Assembly: GCA_013289605.1 (NCBI GenBank)
Contig: JABCZS010000006.1
Coordinates: 35,081-99,080, forward strand
From: Gammaproteobacteria bacterium
GTDB lineage: Bacteria; Pseudomonadota; Gammaproteobacteria; JABCZS01
Reading direction: 5' to 3'
Length of the DNA: 64,000 bases
Under the pieces are notes generated by a model. It ran no database searches, had not been told where the DNA came from, and saw nothing but the letters and a program-made list of their open reading frames with translations. Below, piece by piece: positions 37,184-47,660 of the stretch (position 1 is the first letter of the stretch; each line of letters starts with the position of its first letter). A program made the position numbers and the translations under genes.

Positions 37184-38121
37184 AGCCGCTTTATAATGCC
37201 TGCCACTAATTTTTTTGCAGCATCAGCTTTTGCATGTAAATAAAGGTAAGGCTCGATTTGCTCAACTTCCATTACGCACAAGCCTTCTATACGTTTAATC
37301 ACATCGATACGCGTATAGAGCGGGGAATCTTGCCGCAAAGCAATTAAACGCTGATATATCGCTACCGAAGCTTTAATCAAGGACTCATCGGGCAGGTGTT
37401 TTTGATTTTCCATGGAGTGTTTAACCCATATATTTTCCGCTTCTGCTTTTTTCAATACCCCATGCGAGTAGTGCCCCTCAAAAAATATTAAAGACCACTC
37501 GCCTTCTGTGCGAATTTCTTCCATAAAGGGCTGAACCAATAAGGTATTATGTTTATTCAGGAAATACTGCGTATAAATCTTCGCGGCTTGCTCGCTAGAT
37601 GTGATCACAAACACATTACTTGCACCTGCCGAGACCGTGGGTTTAAATACATAGCCCTGCGTCCAATTATAATTCGGTAAAGCGGCTAAAATATCAGGCG
37701 TCTTCGCAACATTGATAAATGCAGACGGAATAATGGGGATCCCGGCATCGCTTAAATCCTGTAAATACTTTTTATCGCTATTCCAAGCCACTGTTTTCCA
37801 TGAATTCAATACGACCGTGTGCGTTTCAATGTCCCGCAATACGTTTAAGAAAGCGTCTTGATGTTCATAATAATCCCAGGGAGAATGAATCAACACCGCA
37901 TCAAATGCGCGCCAGTCAATATGCGGATCATTCCATGCCACAAGTGTGGGTAGGCAATGCTGATCTGTTAAGGCCTGTAGGAGTAAAGCATAATCCAAAG
38001 TAAAATGGCTGAGATCGGCCGTAGAGGCCACTTTTTCATAAGAGAATGTGCGCGCATCACGATGCTCAGGTTCAAACAACCCAAAGGCAATGGTGCTGGA
38101 TAAAAGGGCAATTTTTTTCAT
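37180..38121 (-). CDS. ATP-grasp domain protein
   Basis: A 313-residue protein with an ATP-grasp fold. Seen: a pre-ATP domain (AVLIHSPWDYYEHQDAFL), the ATP-binding strand YVFKPTVSAGASNVFV, the metal region EGEWSLIFFEGHYSHGVLKK and TRIDVIKRIEGLCVMEVEQIEPYLYL near the end. The layout resembles the glutathione synthase and cycloserine-synthetase (DcsG) branch. Substrate unknown: likely joins an amino acid or peptide to another amine. Confidence 0.75.
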   Translation of the reverse strand: MKKIALLSSTIAFGLFEPEHRDARTFSYEKVASTADLSHFTLDYALLLQALTDQHCLPTLVAWNDPHIDWRAFDAVLIHSPWDYYEHQDAFLNVLRDIETHTVVLNSWKTVAWNSDKKYLQDLSDAGIPIIPSAFINVAKTPDILAALPNYNWTQGYVFKPTVSAGASNVFVITSSEQAAKIYTQYFLNKHNTLLVQPFMEEIRTEGEWSLIFFEGHYSHGVLKKAEAENIWVKHSMENQKHLPDESLIKASVAIYQRLIALRQDSPLYTRIDVIKRIEGLCVMEVEQIEPYLYLHAKADAAKKLVAGIIKRL

Positions 38122-38222
38122 GCTGACTCTGGCTATGATCTTGCAAGGTGATAATATTAACCTTTAAACTGTTAATTGACTACTGCTATGCCCCATCGCT
38201 CACATAGAAATAGGGAAGACTT

Positions 38223-39152
38223 ATGGAACTTATCGACCAAACAACAGTCCTTACGGGCGTTGGATTCTGCCCCCCGGCACTCAGGGAACATATCATCAAA
38301 GGCCATCCTGAAACAGGAAAGAAATGGCTGGCTGATTTACCGGCTTTATTGAAGAGCGCCGAAAAAATCTGGCAGTTAAGCCTAGGCGCCTGCTTCCCCG
38401 ATGCGAGTTTTAATTTTGTTGCCCCAGTTACGCGCGCAGACGGTAGCCAGGCCGTCTTAAAATGCGGCCTTCCCACGCTAGCCTTGTGTAATGAGATCGC
38501 AGCGCTGCGGCATTTTAACGGCCAGGGCGCAGTGAAATTATTACAAGCCGATGAAGAGCAGGGCCTGTTTTTGCTGGACAAGGTGGAACCTGGCACTTTA
38601 CTCGAGACTCACACCGATCCCGACTACGCCACGCGTTTAGCGGTAGAATTAATGCAACGGCTGCATAAACCCCTGAATACGCCCGGGTCGTTCCAAACTC
38701 TAGCGGATTTATTTAAGGGATTTGACGATTTGTATCAGCGTTTTGACGGTAAAACCGGCCCTTTTCCGAGTGTGCTTATAGACCATGCCCAAGGCATTAG
38801 TCGTGAATTATTAGACTCTCAAAGCGCTCCAGTATTACTGCATGGGGACTTACATTATGCGAATATTCTTTTATCTAAGGCTAATGGCGCAATCGCGATA
38901 GATCCCAAAGGCTTTATCGGTGAACCTGAATATGAAACCCCGCTGCCACGGCTAACGCCTGAGCTTACTAAAAAAGTGCTACGCCGCAGGCTCGATGTTT
39001 TAATTGAAATGTCTGGCTTTGACAGAGAACGCATTATCGCCTGGTTATTTGCAAAAGCAACCCTAGCCGCATGGTGGTCATTTGAGGATACGGGTGAAAT
39101 TTCTCTACCCTTTTTAGAGTGTGCCGAACGGGTATTAGAAATCGGGATTTGA
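38223..39152 (+). CDS. Aminoglycoside/hydroxyurea resistance kinase-like protein
   Basis: A 309-residue protein of the protein-kinase-like phosphotransferase family, closest in pattern to APH(6) and hydroxyurea kinases. Seen: a Lys-containing strand (QAVLKCGLP), LLHGDLHYANILL with catalytic Asp209 and Asn214, and IDPKGFIGEPEYE with metal-binding Asp227. A GGAAG site precedes the ATG. It might phosphorylate an aminocyclitol antibiotic or a small cell metabolite; substrate cannot be read from sequence. Confidence 0.8.
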   Translation: MELIDQTTVLTGVGFCPPALREHIIKGHPETGKKWLADLPALLKSAEKIWQLSLGACFPDASFNFVAPVTRADGSQAVLKCGLPTLALCNEIAALRHFNGQGAVKLLQADEEQGLFLLDKVEPGTLLETHTDPDYATRLAVELMQRLHKPLNTPGSFQTLADLFKGFDDLYQRFDGKTGPFPSVLIDHAQGISRELLDSQSAPVLLHGDLHYANILLSKANGAIAIDPKGFIGEPEYETPLPRLTPELTKKVLRRRLDVLIEMSGFDRERIIAWLFAKATLAAWWSFEDTGEISLPFLECAERVLEIGI

Positions 39153-39188
39153 TGGCCTAATCCCGCTATACTTTACACATTAAATTTA

Positions 39189-41618
39189 ATGAGTTTCTAT
39201 AGCATGACCGCATCCATACAAGGCCTAAGTCAACAAGAAGCCCGCGCCCGTCTAGTGCAGTATGGCCCCAATTCGGTTGCGGCGGTTTCCCATGCGCCCT
39301 TGTGGCTGCAATTCTTATTACGTTTTCGTAATCCTTTGGTGATTTTATTATTATTTGCCAGCCTGTTATCCGCACTCACGGGTGATGTCGCAAGCTTTGT
39401 GATTATCACTACTATTGTTTTCTCAAGTGTCACCCTAGGCTTTTTTCAAGAAATGCGGGCAGAAAAAACCATTACTAGCCTGCAAAAGCAAGTCGCCGTT
39501 AGCGTCAGTGTCATGCGGGATGGCCAAATACTCTCGGTGCCTGCCAGCCAGATTGTCCCTGGGGATATTGTAAAGCTGCAAGCCGGATCGCTTATCCCTG
39601 CCGATGGCGAGCTGATTGAAGGCAAAGACATTTATGTGAACCAAGCCTTATTAACTGGGGAGTCTTTTCCGTTAGAAAAAAATGTGGGCGATAAAAAAAC
39701 AAATCAACTGCTCATGGGGACCTCTGTCATCAGTGGCAGTGGATTAATGAGCGTTTTGATCACCGGGAAAAAAACCCAATTAGGCCAAATGACCGGTCTA
39801 TTGGGGCGTGCGCATCCACAAACTGATTTTGAGCGCGGCATAGAAAAATTTGGCATGCTGATTTTGCGGATTGCAATTATGATGGTGTTATTTGTATTAT
39901 TGATTAATACCGTTATGGGTCGGCCTATGCTGGAATCCTTCTTGTTTGCTTTAGCCTTGGCGGTAGGGCTAACCCCTGAACTGCTGCCGATGATCATGAC
40001 GATTACCCTATCTCGCGGCGCACTGCGTATGGCAAAAAACGCGGTGATCACAAAACACTTACCTGCGATGCATAATTTAGGCGCGATGAATATTTTATGT
40101 ACCGATAAAACCGGCACGCTGACTGAAGCCAATATTAGCTTGGTTAAAACAATTAATGCCCAAGGTGAGGATGATCCTCAAATTTTTTTCCTCGCTTTTT
40201 TAAATAGTCATTTTGAATCGGGCATTAAATCACCCCTTGATGATGCCATTTTAGCGCATGAACAACCCGAGATAAAAGGCTGGCAAAAAATCGATGAAAT
40301 CCCTTATGATTTTGAACGCAAACGTATTTCAGTGCTGGTTTCTGACGGTAAAACCCATTACTTGATAGTCAAAGGTGCACCTGAGGAGATCATTCCCCTG
40401 TGTGCAGATTTAAGCGCTGCGCAAAAAAAACAATGCCTCACGCAATTTGAAGCCTTAGGCGATGACGGTTATCGCGCGCTTGCGATTGCTTACAAAGAAG
40501 TTGAGGCCACGCATCAAACCGCGACAATCTCAGATGAAACCCAACTCATCTTCTCTGGCTTTGCCACATTTCTAGATCCGCCTAAAATGGAAGCGGCGAA
40601 AACCTTAGAGCAACTTAAAAAAGACGGGATCCAAATTAAAATTATTACCGGTGATAATGAACAAGTCACCTTGCATGTCTGTAAAATGTTAAATTTTGAT
40701 GTCGGTCAAATCCTCACTGGAGACGCCATTACTCAATTAACCGATGACGCTTTGCAACGTCAGGTACAAGCCACACATGTGTTTTGTCGCATTACCCCGC
40801 AACAAAAAAATCGCATTATTCTCGCCTTACAAGCACAAGGCAATACCGTGGGATTTTTAGGCGATGGGATCAACGATGCCGCAGCGCTCCATGTTGCCGA
40901 TGTCGGTATTTCGGTGGATACGGCAGCTGATCCTGCAAAAGAAGCGGCCGATATTATTTTACTAAAACATGATTTATCGGTCATCCACCGCGGCGTGATT
41001 GAAGGACGACGCGCGGTCATTAATACCAAAAAATATATTTTAATGGGCAGCAGTTCTAATTTTGGGAATATGTTCAGCATGACGGGCGCCGTGTTATTTT
41101 TACCGTTCCTGCCTATGTTACCCACCCAAATTTTACTCAATAATTTATTGTATGATATTTCTCAAACCGCTATTCCGTTTGATAGAGTCGACCCAAAAGC
41201 CTTAAGTAAACCCGTGCATTGGGACATGAAACAAATCAAGCGTTTTATGGGTGTTTTGGGGCCGATTAGTTCTATTTTTGATTTTTTAACGTTCTATGTG
41301 TTGTTGAAAATATTTAATGCCAATGAGGTATTATTTCATACCGGCTGGTTTGTAGAATCGATGACCACACAAGTGCTGATTATTTTCTCGATCCGCACCG
41401 CGTTTCCTATTTTTACCTCAAGGCCTCATCCTTTTGTGATCGCAATGGCCTTATTGATCACAGCAATAGCTATTGCCCTGCCCTATACCCCGCTTAATAC
41501 TTACCTAGGCTTTACGCCGCTTCATGCCTCATTTTATATGTTCTTAAGTGTCGCCCTCATTGCTTATTTTTCACTCGTTGAACTCATAAAATGGCGACTG
41601 TTTAATCCAAAAAAGTAA
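39189..41618 (+). CDS. mgtA: MgtA-type P-type ATPase
   Basis: An 809-residue P3B-like ATPase, about 90 residues shorter than E. coli MgtA. Phosphorylation site CTDKTGTLT has Asp306. The actuator TGES motif is at about 157-160. TPELLPMIMT in helix 4 matches the MgtA cation site. GDGINDAAAL is the hinge. Ten membrane helices are plausible. It probably imports magnesium. The start is uncertain: ATG 39189 or 39204, neither with a clear ribosome site. TATACT (39167-39172) is a likely -10. No MgtL-type leader peptide is visible. Confidence 0.85.
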   Translation: MSFYSMTASIQGLSQQEARARLVQYGPNSVAAVSHAPLWLQFLLRFRNPLVILLLFASLLSALTGDVASFVIITTIVFSSVTLGFFQEMRAEKTITSLQKQVAVSVSVMRDGQILSVPASQIVPGDIVKLQAGSLIPADGELIEGKDIYVNQALLTGESFPLEKNVGDKKTNQLLMGTSVISGSGLMSVLITGKKTQLGQMTGLLGRAHPQTDFERGIEKFGMLILRIAIMMVLFVLLINTVMGRPMLESFLFALALAVGLTPELLPMIMTITLSRGALRMAKNAVITKHLPAMHNLGAMNILCTDKTGTLTEANISLVKTINAQGEDDPQIFFLAFLNSHFESGIKSPLDDAILAHEQPEIKGWQKIDEIPYDFERKRISVLVSDGKTHYLIVKGAPEEIIPLCADLSAAQKKQCLTQFEALGDDGYRALAIAYKEVEATHQTATISDETQLIFSGFATFLDPPKMEAAKTLEQLKKDGIQIKIITGDNEQVTLHVCKMLNFDVGQILTGDAITQLTDDALQRQVQATHVFCRITPQQKNRIILALQAQGNTVGFLGDGINDAAALHVADVGISVDTAADPAKEAADIILLKHDLSVIHRGVIEGRRAVINTKKYILMGSSSNFGNMFSMTGAVLFLPFLPMLPTQILLNNLLYDISQTAIPFDRVDPKALSKPVHWDMKQIKRFMGVLGPISSIFDFLTFYVLLKIFNANEVLFHTGWFVESMTTQVLIIFSIRTAFPIFTSRPHPFVIAMALLITAIAIALPYTPLNTYLGFTPLHASFYMFLSVALIAYFSLVELIKWRLFNPKK

Positions 41619-41662
41619 CTGCGTTTATCGCCTTTTGGCATGATTTGCTGTAGAATATGGCC

Positions 41663-44533
41663 ATGAATAGCAATACCCTCACCATTCGTGGCGCCAGAAC
41701 CCACAATTTAAAGAATATCGACCTAGATTTACCGCGTGATCAGCTCATCGTGATCACCGGTCCCTCAGGTTCAGGTAAATCATCGCTTGCGTTTGATACC
41801 CTTTATGCGGAAGGTCAGCGCCGTTATGTGGAGTCTTTATCGGCTTACGCCCGGCAATTTTTATCAATGATGGAAAAGCCGGATGTGGATTTAATTGAAG
41901 GGCTATCGCCTGCAATTTCAATTGAGCAAAAATCCACTTCGCATAATCCCAGGTCCACCGTCGGCACGATTACCGAAATTTATGATTATTTACGCTTGCT
42001 GTTTGCCCGGGCCGGCGAGCCGCGCTGCCCGACGCACCATACGGTTTTAGCGGCCCAAACCGTCAGCCAAATGGTCGACCAAGTACTCGAATTGCCACTG
42101 GATACCCCTATCATGTTACTTGCCCCCATCGTACAAGCACGCAAGGGTGAGCAGCAAAAATTATTGGCAGAACTTGCGCACAAAGGTTTTGTACGCGCGC
42201 GGATTGATGGTGAATTAGTAGAACTTGATGCGGCACCTAAATTAAATCCCAAACAAAAACATACGATAGAAATTGTCGTCGATCGGATCAAAGTAAAACC
42301 CGATAGCGGCCAACGTTTAGCCGAATCGTTTGAAACGGCATTGAAATTGGCCGATGGTTTAGCTTATGTCGCACCACTACACGACGGTACATTTAAAGAG
42401 ATCACCTTTTCCAGTAAATTTGCCTGCACCCAATGCGGCTATAGTTTAACCGAATTAGAGCCCCGATTATTTTCGTTTAATAATCCTGCGGGCGCCTGTC
42501 CCACCTGTGAAGGTTTAGGGCAACAATTATTTTTTGATGAAAAGCGCGTAGTCCCCGATAAAAGCTTAAGCCTAACCCAAGGCGCAGTTAGAGGCTGGGA
42601 TGCACGGCATCCGTATTATTTTCAATTATTACTCTCACTCGCAGAACACTATGGGTTTGATATTGAAAAACCGTTTGAGAAATTACCACTGAAAATTCAA
42701 AAGATTATTCTGTATGGCAATGACGGTGAAAAAATTAAATTTCGTTATCATAACAGTAAAGGCCGTCTCATGCGCAGAACGCATGATTTTGAAGGCGTCG
42801 TGCCGAATATGCAGCGCCGTTATGCGGAAACTGAATCTGATTTAATTCGTCAAGAAATGGCAAAATATTTAGGCGAGCATGCCTGCCCCGATTGCAACGG
42901 CTCGCGTCTTAAAATTGAAGCGCGCAACGTTTTCATTAACAATAAAAATTTGTCGGATATTACTGCGCTTCCCATAAACACCGCACATGATTTTTTTCTT
43001 GATTTAAACTTACCCGGAAAGCGCGGGGAAATTGCCGATAAGATTGTAAAAGAGATAAAAGATCGGCTGAATTTTTTAGTCAATGTCGGTTTAGAATATT
43101 TAACCCTAGATCGCAGCGCCGAGACGCTATCGGGCGGCGAAGCACAACGGATCCGTTTAGCGAGTCAAATTGGTGCAGGGTTGGTGGGCGTAATGTATGT
43201 GCTGGATGAACCCACCATCGGTTTACACCAGCGTGATAATGCGCGATTGCTTAAAACGCTGGTGCATTTACGCGATATAGGCAATACCGTCATAGTCGTC
43301 GAGCACGATGAAGAAACCATGCGCCTTGCAGATTATTTAGTCGATATCGGCCCAGGCGCAGGTGTGCACGGCGGTCAAATCGTTGCACAAGGATCGCCTG
43401 AGGTAGTGATGCAAGCCCATACCTTAACGGGTGACTATTTATCTGGCCGAAAATCTATTGCCATTCCCACCTCGCGTGTGCCTTTTGATAAAACGCGCGT
43501 CTTGAAGCTATCCGGTGCGCGAGGCAATAATTTACAAAATTTAGATGTGGAATTACCTTTAGGTTTATTGACCTGTATCACCGGGGTCTCTGGGTCTGGA
43601 AAATCAACGTTAATTAATGATACGTTATATCCGCTAGCAAGCATCCACTTAAACCAATCGACGCAATTATCCGCAAAGCCCTATAGCAGTATTGAAGGCT
43701 TAGATTTATTAGATAATGTCATCGACATTGATCAAAGTCCCATCGGGCGCACGCCGCGTTCTAATTCTGCCACCTACACCGGCCTATTTAATATTATTCG
43801 TGAATTATTTGCCGGCACGTTAGAGTCACGCGCACGAGGCTATCAAATCGGGCGCTTTAGTTTTAACGTTAAAGGCGGGCGTTGTGAAGCGTGCCAGGGC
43901 GGCGGCATGATTAAAGTGGAAATGCATTTTCTGCCGGATATTTACGTGCCTTGTGATGTCTGTAAAGGGCAGCGCTATAATCGTGAAACCTTAGAAGTCC
44001 ATTATAAAGGTAAAACCATTTTAGATGTACTGAATATGACGGTCGAAACGGCATTAGAATTTTTCGCACCCGTACCTTTACTTGCGAAAAAATTACAAAC
44101 CTTAATGGATGTAGGCTTAAGTTATATCCAGCTGGGACAAAGTGCAACCACCTTATCCGGCGGTGAAGCACAACGCGTAAAGCTGGCTAAGGAACTCGCC
44201 AAACGTGATACCGGTAATACACTTTATATTTTAGATGAACCGACCACAGGCTTACACTTTAACGATGTGCAAATGCTACTGGATGTCTTGCATCGCTTGC
44301 GTGATAAAGGCAATACCATCATCGTGATTGAACATAATTTAGACGTGATTAAAACTGCAGATTGGATTATTGATCTTGGCCCTGAAGGCGGCAATGGCGG
44401 CGGACTTATTGTAGCGACCGGCACCCCGGAGACGGTGGCAAAATCTAAGGCCTCTTATACCGGACATTTTTTAAAAAACATCCTCACAAAAAAAAAATCT
44501 AGCGAAGCTGAGTTTGCGGGTACGCAAAAATAG
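41663..44533 (+). CDS. uvrA: Excinuclease ABC subunit UvrA
   Basis: Damage sensor of nucleotide excision repair. From ATG 41663 it has 956 residues; an ATG six bases earlier (41657) adds two. Two ABC ATPase modules: [10 protein letters not shown] and [16 protein letters not shown] in the first, [10 protein letters not shown] and [15 protein letters not shown] in the second. Zinc motifs CTQC-x-CPTC and CEAC/CDVC are seen. [21 protein letters not shown] is the UvrB-contact region. TAGAAT ends six bases before ATG 41663, suggesting a leaderless message. No LexA-type box is visible. Confidence 0.96.
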   Translation: MNSNTLTIRGARTHNLKNIDLDLPRDQLIVITGPSGSGKSSLAFDTLYAEGQRRYVESLSAYARQFLSMMEKPDVDLIEGLSPAISIEQKSTSHNPRSTVGTITEIYDYLRLLFARAGEPRCPTHHTVLAAQTVSQMVDQVLELPLDTPIMLLAPIVQARKGEQQKLLAELAHKGFVRARIDGELVELDAAPKLNPKQKHTIEIVVDRIKVKPDSGQRLAESFETALKLADGLAYVAPLHDGTFKEITFSSKFACTQCGYSLTELEPRLFSFNNPAGACPTCEGLGQQLFFDEKRVVPDKSLSLTQGAVRGWDARHPYYFQLLLSLAEHYGFDIEKPFEKLPLKIQKIILYGNDGEKIKFRYHNSKGRLMRRTHDFEGVVPNMQRRYAETESDLIRQEMAKYLGEHACPDCNGSRLKIEARNVFINNKNLSDITALPINTAHDFFLDLNLPGKRGEIADKIVKEIKDRLNFLVNVGLEYLTLDRSAETLSGGEAQRIRLASQIGAGLVGVMYVLDEPTIGLHQRDNARLLKTLVHLRDIGNTVIVVEHDEETMRLADYLVDIGPGAGVHGGQIVAQGSPEVVMQAHTLTGDYLSGRKSIAIPTSRVPFDKTRVLKLSGARGNNLQNLDVELPLGLLTCITGVSGSGKSTLINDTLYPLASIHLNQSTQLSAKPYSSIEGLDLLDNVIDIDQSPIGRTPRSNSATYTGLFNIIRELFAGTLESRARGYQIGRFSFNVKGGRCEACQGGGMIKVEMHFLPDIYVPCDVCKGQRYNRETLEVHYKGKTILDVLNMTVETALEFFAPVPLLAKKLQTLMDVGLSYIQLGQSATTLSGGEAQRVKLAKELAKRDTGNTLYILDEPTTGLHFNDVQMLLDVLHRLRDKGNTIIVIEHNLDVIKTADWIIDLGPEGGNGGGLIVATGTPETVAKSKASYTGHFLKNILTKKKSSEAEFAGTQK

Positions 44534-44534
44534 T

Positions 44535-44660
44535 ATGGATGTATTAAAAGAATTTGAAGGGATAGAGAAAGAGCCTGATGCTAAAACTTTGCAGCTTGCT
44601 CCAAGATTTGATTCATCGGACGCTAGAAACAGAGCAACCCGTACCTTTTTACCTCAATGA
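44535..44660 (+). other. Short reading frame downstream of uvrA, status unclear
   Basis: Between uvrA and the GLUG gene, 237 bases contain a 41-codon frame (MDVLKEFEGIEKEPDAKTLQL...). It starts with ATG right after the uvrA stop and has no ribosome site. It could be a remnant of a lost gene or a chance frame. The rest of the gap shows nothing but the ribosome site of the next gene. Confidence 0.25.
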
Positions 44661-44770
44661 ATGGGTTTTAGTTTAGTTATTTGCGTTGCATATGAAGCCC
44701 GTGCTAGAAGCGTAATGTGTGTCTTATTTTCATACTAATCATCATTCTTTTAATTTTCTCGGAGAAAATC

Positions 44771-45952
44771 ATGTTACCCATTCGTCCCTTATTGTCTGTT
44801 ATGTTACTGACAACCTGTGGCGCAAGCTTTGCTGCGACACTAGCTATCAGCACGTGTGAAGAACTCCAAAATATTGAATCCACCGGGCTATATGTATTAA
44901 GCAATGACATCGACTGCAAAGGTGTTCGTTTTCATCCGATAGGCAACTTTCTGGGTAGCTTAGACGGCCAAGGGTATAGTATTTCCAATCTGACGATAGA
45001 AAAAGATCCAGAGACCAATGCCGGTTTATTCACCACCTTGGGAGATGCGCAAAGCGTGTACCCTGCGGTGATTCAAAACATAGTCTTTAATTCAGCTAAA
45101 GTCATAGGCGCTGACAATACCAATCGTGGATTATTGGCGGGCACTTCGTATCATGCAAACATCTCTAATATTACTGTTGATACCCTACATATCGCAACGA
45201 GTGGCGATAAGCAACGCACTTCCTCAACCGGGGGTCTTTTGGGTGTGGCCAGTAATACGGCTTTGACTCAGGTCCACTTATCAGATCTAAACATTCACAA
45301 AAACCGCTATGCAGGCGGATTGATAGGCACAGCACAAAGTGGTGTCAGCATAGAAAAAGCCAGCATCAAAAGCTTAGAATCGAGTGATTTTGGCTGTGAT
45401 GAAGGCAAAACCTGCTCGTTTGGTGGGCTTATCGGTTTGGTGACAGGAGAGGCTAACAGTATTCCCGTCTCAATAGATCAAGCCTTTGCAACTGGAGTTA
45501 TTTTGACGAAAAAAAATGCAGGGGGCTTAGTGGGTTATATTGAACCTACAGCAAACCTAAATATTTCTAATAGTTATTCAAACGTCAACGTAGACCGTAA
45601 ATGCACGCTTTATGATGGCTGTCTTTCAAAATACGCAGGAAATATTATAGGTCGCGCGCCAGCAGGCAGTGGTGTCATACAACTGCAATATGTTTATTCA
45701 GCAGGCGGCATAGAGCTCCATGGTAATGAAGGCGGCAAAGCCGTCATAGGTGGAGATGGCGGGCCTGCCAAACGCGCCAGCGGTATTGAAAGTTATTACA
45801 TTGTTGAAGACACGATCGCTAAATATGCGGGTGATAATTTTTCAGTGAAGCTACATCGCTCAGATATGAAAGATCCCGAAATTTTTGCAGCTTGGGATGA
45901 AAACATTTGGGAAATTACGACTAGCGCCTATCCCCGTCTAAAAATGCAATAA
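44771..45952 (+). CDS. Secreted GLUG-repeat protein
   Basis: A 393-residue exported protein. A signal peptide with cleavage after ASFA (about residue 21) is followed by repeats of the GLUG type: GLFTTL, STGGLLGVAS, YAGGLIGTAQSG, SFGGLIGLVTGE, AGGLVGYIEP, YAGNIIGRAPAG. These short motifs are found in autotransporter-like adhesins and IgA-protease-like proteins of Gram-negative bacteria and pair with beta-helix folding. There is no membrane anchor. A surface or host-interaction role is plausible. Starts at ATG 44771 with GGAG upstream and is followed by a good terminator. Confidence 0.8.
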   Translation: MLPIRPLLSVMLLTTCGASFAATLAISTCEELQNIESTGLYVLSNDIDCKGVRFHPIGNFLGSLDGQGYSISNLTIEKDPETNAGLFTTLGDAQSVYPAVIQNIVFNSAKVIGADNTNRGLLAGTSYHANISNITVDTLHIATSGDKQRTSSTGGLLGVASNTALTQVHLSDLNIHKNRYAGGLIGTAQSGVSIEKASIKSLESSDFGCDEGKTCSFGGLIGLVTGEANSIPVSIDQAFATGVILTKKNAGGLVGYIEPTANLNISNSYSNVNVDRKCTLYDGCLSKYAGNIIGRAPAGSGVIQLQYVYSAGGIELHGNEGGKAVIGGDGGPAKRASGIESYYIVEDTIAKYAGDNFSVKLHRSDMKDPEIFAAWDENIWEITTSAYPRLKMQ

Positions 45953-45973
45953 ATTCTCGTCTGTTTGTAAAAG

Positions 45974-46012
45974 AAGACACCCATCACTTTTTGTGGGTGT
46001 CTTTTCGTTTTT
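45974..46012 (+). terminator. Rho-independent terminator after the GLUG gene
   Basis: A 10-base stem (AAGACACCCA / TGGGTGTCTT) with a 10-base loop, followed by TTCGTTTTT. It starts 22 bases after the stop codon. It also lies just beyond the vapC stop on the other strand, where the tail is A-rich. Confidence 0.85.
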
Positions 46013-46022
46013 CTAGAGTATA

Positions 46023-46388
46023 TTAATGAGCGTGATGGACGATATTTAAGATATTAGCCGCGCTCAGAAGTTTTTTATCAGCAGTAAATAATTTAATTTG
46101 AGCTATTTTTGCCGAGGTTAATAAATAAAAATCAACAATGCCTAAATCTAAACCCATTAGTTTTTGTTGTTCAATTAAATAAATCACTTCCTTATGAGTT
46201 GCATTTTTTACTCGAGGAAGCGCATCCAGATGGTTTAATATCGTCCGTCTATTTTTTAAATGACCACAGGCTAATTCACCAATAATTAAATCATGAGTCA
46301 TGACTTCATTTGCCGCCAACAACTCACAAAGATATTGATGATTAGAACGAAAATGTGCAACCCATATTGAGGTATCAACGAGATACAT
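46023..46388 (-). CDS. vapC: PIN-domain toxin VapC
   Basis: A 121-residue PIN ribonuclease. Asp5 in MYLVDTSIWVAHF, Glu in IGELACGHL, Asp in GLGIVDFYLLTSAKI-like (DLGIVDFYLL), and Asp in LFTADKKLLSAA. Starts at ATG 46388, inside the last 14 bases of the antitoxin gene. Target RNA unknown; many VapC cut initiator tRNA or 23S rRNA. Confidence 0.92.
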   Translation of the reverse strand: MYLVDTSIWVAHFRSNHQYLCELLAANEVMTHDLIIGELACGHLKNRRTILNHLDALPRVKNATHKEVIYLIEQQKLMGLDLGIVDFYLLTSAKIAQIKLFTADKKLLSAANILNIVHHAH

Positions 46389-46590
46389 CTGTATTGTTAT
46401 CCCTGCTGCGTGGTATATCTTGTAAATCGCTTTGACTGCCTCCTAAGGCAATAAGTCGTTTACAGCTTTCTTTAGCAATTAAGGCTTCCAAACCTGCTCT
46501 GACTAAAGCAGTCTTTTCTTTAATTCCAGAAAGTTCCGAGGCCTTATCTAAAAGCGTGTTATCTATATTTAATGTCGTTCTCATATGCAT
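46375..46590 (-). CDS. vapB: Antitoxin VapB (ribbon-helix-helix type)
   Basis: A 71-residue antitoxin beginning MHMRTTLNIDNTLLDKASELSGIKEKTALV, the classic VapB ribbon-helix-helix pattern. The C-terminal half (about 40-71) is the toxin-binding tail. ATG 46590 has AGG seven bases upstream; ATG 46584 is also possible. Upstream, GTATG and CATAC flank the TATAAA region and could form the operator. Confidence 0.9.
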   Translation of the reverse strand: MHMRTTLNIDNTLLDKASELSGIKEKTALVRAGLEALIAKESCKRLIALGGSQSDLQDIPRSRDNNTDVSR

Positions 46591-46730
46591 AAGTATGCCT
46601 ATTTTATACATACAGTCAACTGGGAATTAAGAAGCATTAATAATTTCTTAATATTTCTTATGATAATTCATATTGACTCCGCCCCATCAATTCAGTAAAC
46701 TAGCCCAAATAATCTTTTATAGAGGCACAT

Positions 46731-47549
46731 ATGAAATCATGTGAAGAACTGGCTCAAATTGAGAAATTAATAAACTCCGGCGCCAAAGAAATTAATTTAT
46801 CTAATCAAAAACTCAATAATGAAGATATAAAACAAATTGCCGCATTGATTAAAAACAGTAAACACATTGAAAAATTGTATTTAGCGAATAATTCGATTGG
46901 TGATGAGGGCCTAATCGCTCTGATCAATGCTTTAGACAATGACACTGTCACGTTTTTAGATCTCAATAATAACGCTATCACTAATCGTGGTGGACTTGCG
47001 ATTGCAACATTATTAGAAAAGAATAAGCGTTTGGCTACATTAGGATTGAGCCAGAATTTAATAGGTAGTGAGGGAATTAACGCCATTGCCAAGGCAGTTG
47101 AATCCAATACTACGCTTAAAATACTTACGCTTGCTCAAAATAATTTTAATGATGATAGTCTCGCATCAATACTGGGATTAGTGCAAAAAAATCAAGATCT
47201 GCAATTATTATTTATCAATACCCCCAAACTGACAAAAGAAGCCAAAGCACAAATCAAAACGGCTGCCCAAGCTTCACCCATTGCCATTTCAGTGGATGCC
47301 AATGAGTGGATCTCCAAGAAAGACACTGCCTCTGAGCAAACAAATAATGCAAACAATAACGGTGATGCTAAACGAAGAAAAATAGGCGAAGAGAGCTCTC
47401 AAGTAGTCAGAAGGGTATCCGTGACTACAGCATATAATTTTAAATTGCACGAGGGCATGAAATTTACCGAAAGGAATGATACCGACTTTGATGATGATGA
47501 TAATAATAACGCTAACTATTCAGGTTTAAATTTAGGATCTAAAAGGTAA
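46731..47549 (+). CDS. Leucine-rich-repeat protein with basic nuclear-localisation-like motif
   Basis: A 272-residue protein. Residues 15-170 contain about five 28-residue ribonuclease-inhibitor-type repeats: KEINLSNQKLNNEDIKQIAAL, EKLYLANNSIGDEGLIALINAL, TFLDLNNNAITNRGGLAIATLL, ATLGLSQNLIGSEGINAIAKAV, KILTLAQNNFNDDSLASILGL. The tail carries KRRK (214-217), which looks like a monopartite nuclear signal, and an acidic DDDD/Asn stretch (about 250-258). No signal peptide. Repeats of this type are normally eukaryotic and are common in Legionella effectors. A host-nucleus target is inference. Confidence 0.8.
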   Translation: MKSCEELAQIEKLINSGAKEINLSNQKLNNEDIKQIAALIKNSKHIEKLYLANNSIGDEGLIALINALDNDTVTFLDLNNNAITNRGGLAIATLLEKNKRLATLGLSQNLIGSEGINAIAKAVESNTTLKILTLAQNNFNDDSLASILGLVQKNQDLQLLFINTPKLTKEAKAQIKTAAQASPIAISVDANEWISKKDTASEQTNNANNNGDAKRRKIGEESSQVVRRVSVTTAYNFKLHEGMKFTERNDTDFDDDDNNNANYSGLNLGSKR

Positions 47550-47578
47550 TTTTCATAAAAATCCATATATCTACAACG

Positions 47579-47612
47579 CCTACGGTTTCCTCTCTATCCG
47601 TAGGTTTTTTTT
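47579..47612 (+). terminator. Rho-independent terminator after the LRR gene
   Basis: A 7-base stem (CCTACGG / CCGTAGG) with a 12-base loop and eight T residues after it. It begins 30 bases after the stop codon. Confidence 0.85.
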
Positions 47613-47660
47613 ATCTGCAGCCTATTCGTAAAATTACCCTCTTCCATTTTACACCCTGCA

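Noticed and set aside
39153..39204. A leader peptide or Mg-sensing riboswitch before mgtA
   Set aside because: Only 36 bases separate the two genes, too short for the MgtA leader. No small proline-rich frame is present.
41640..41665. A LexA/SOS box at uvrA (CTGTAGAATATGGCC)
   Set aside because: It contains CTGT but no matching ACAG at the right spacing.
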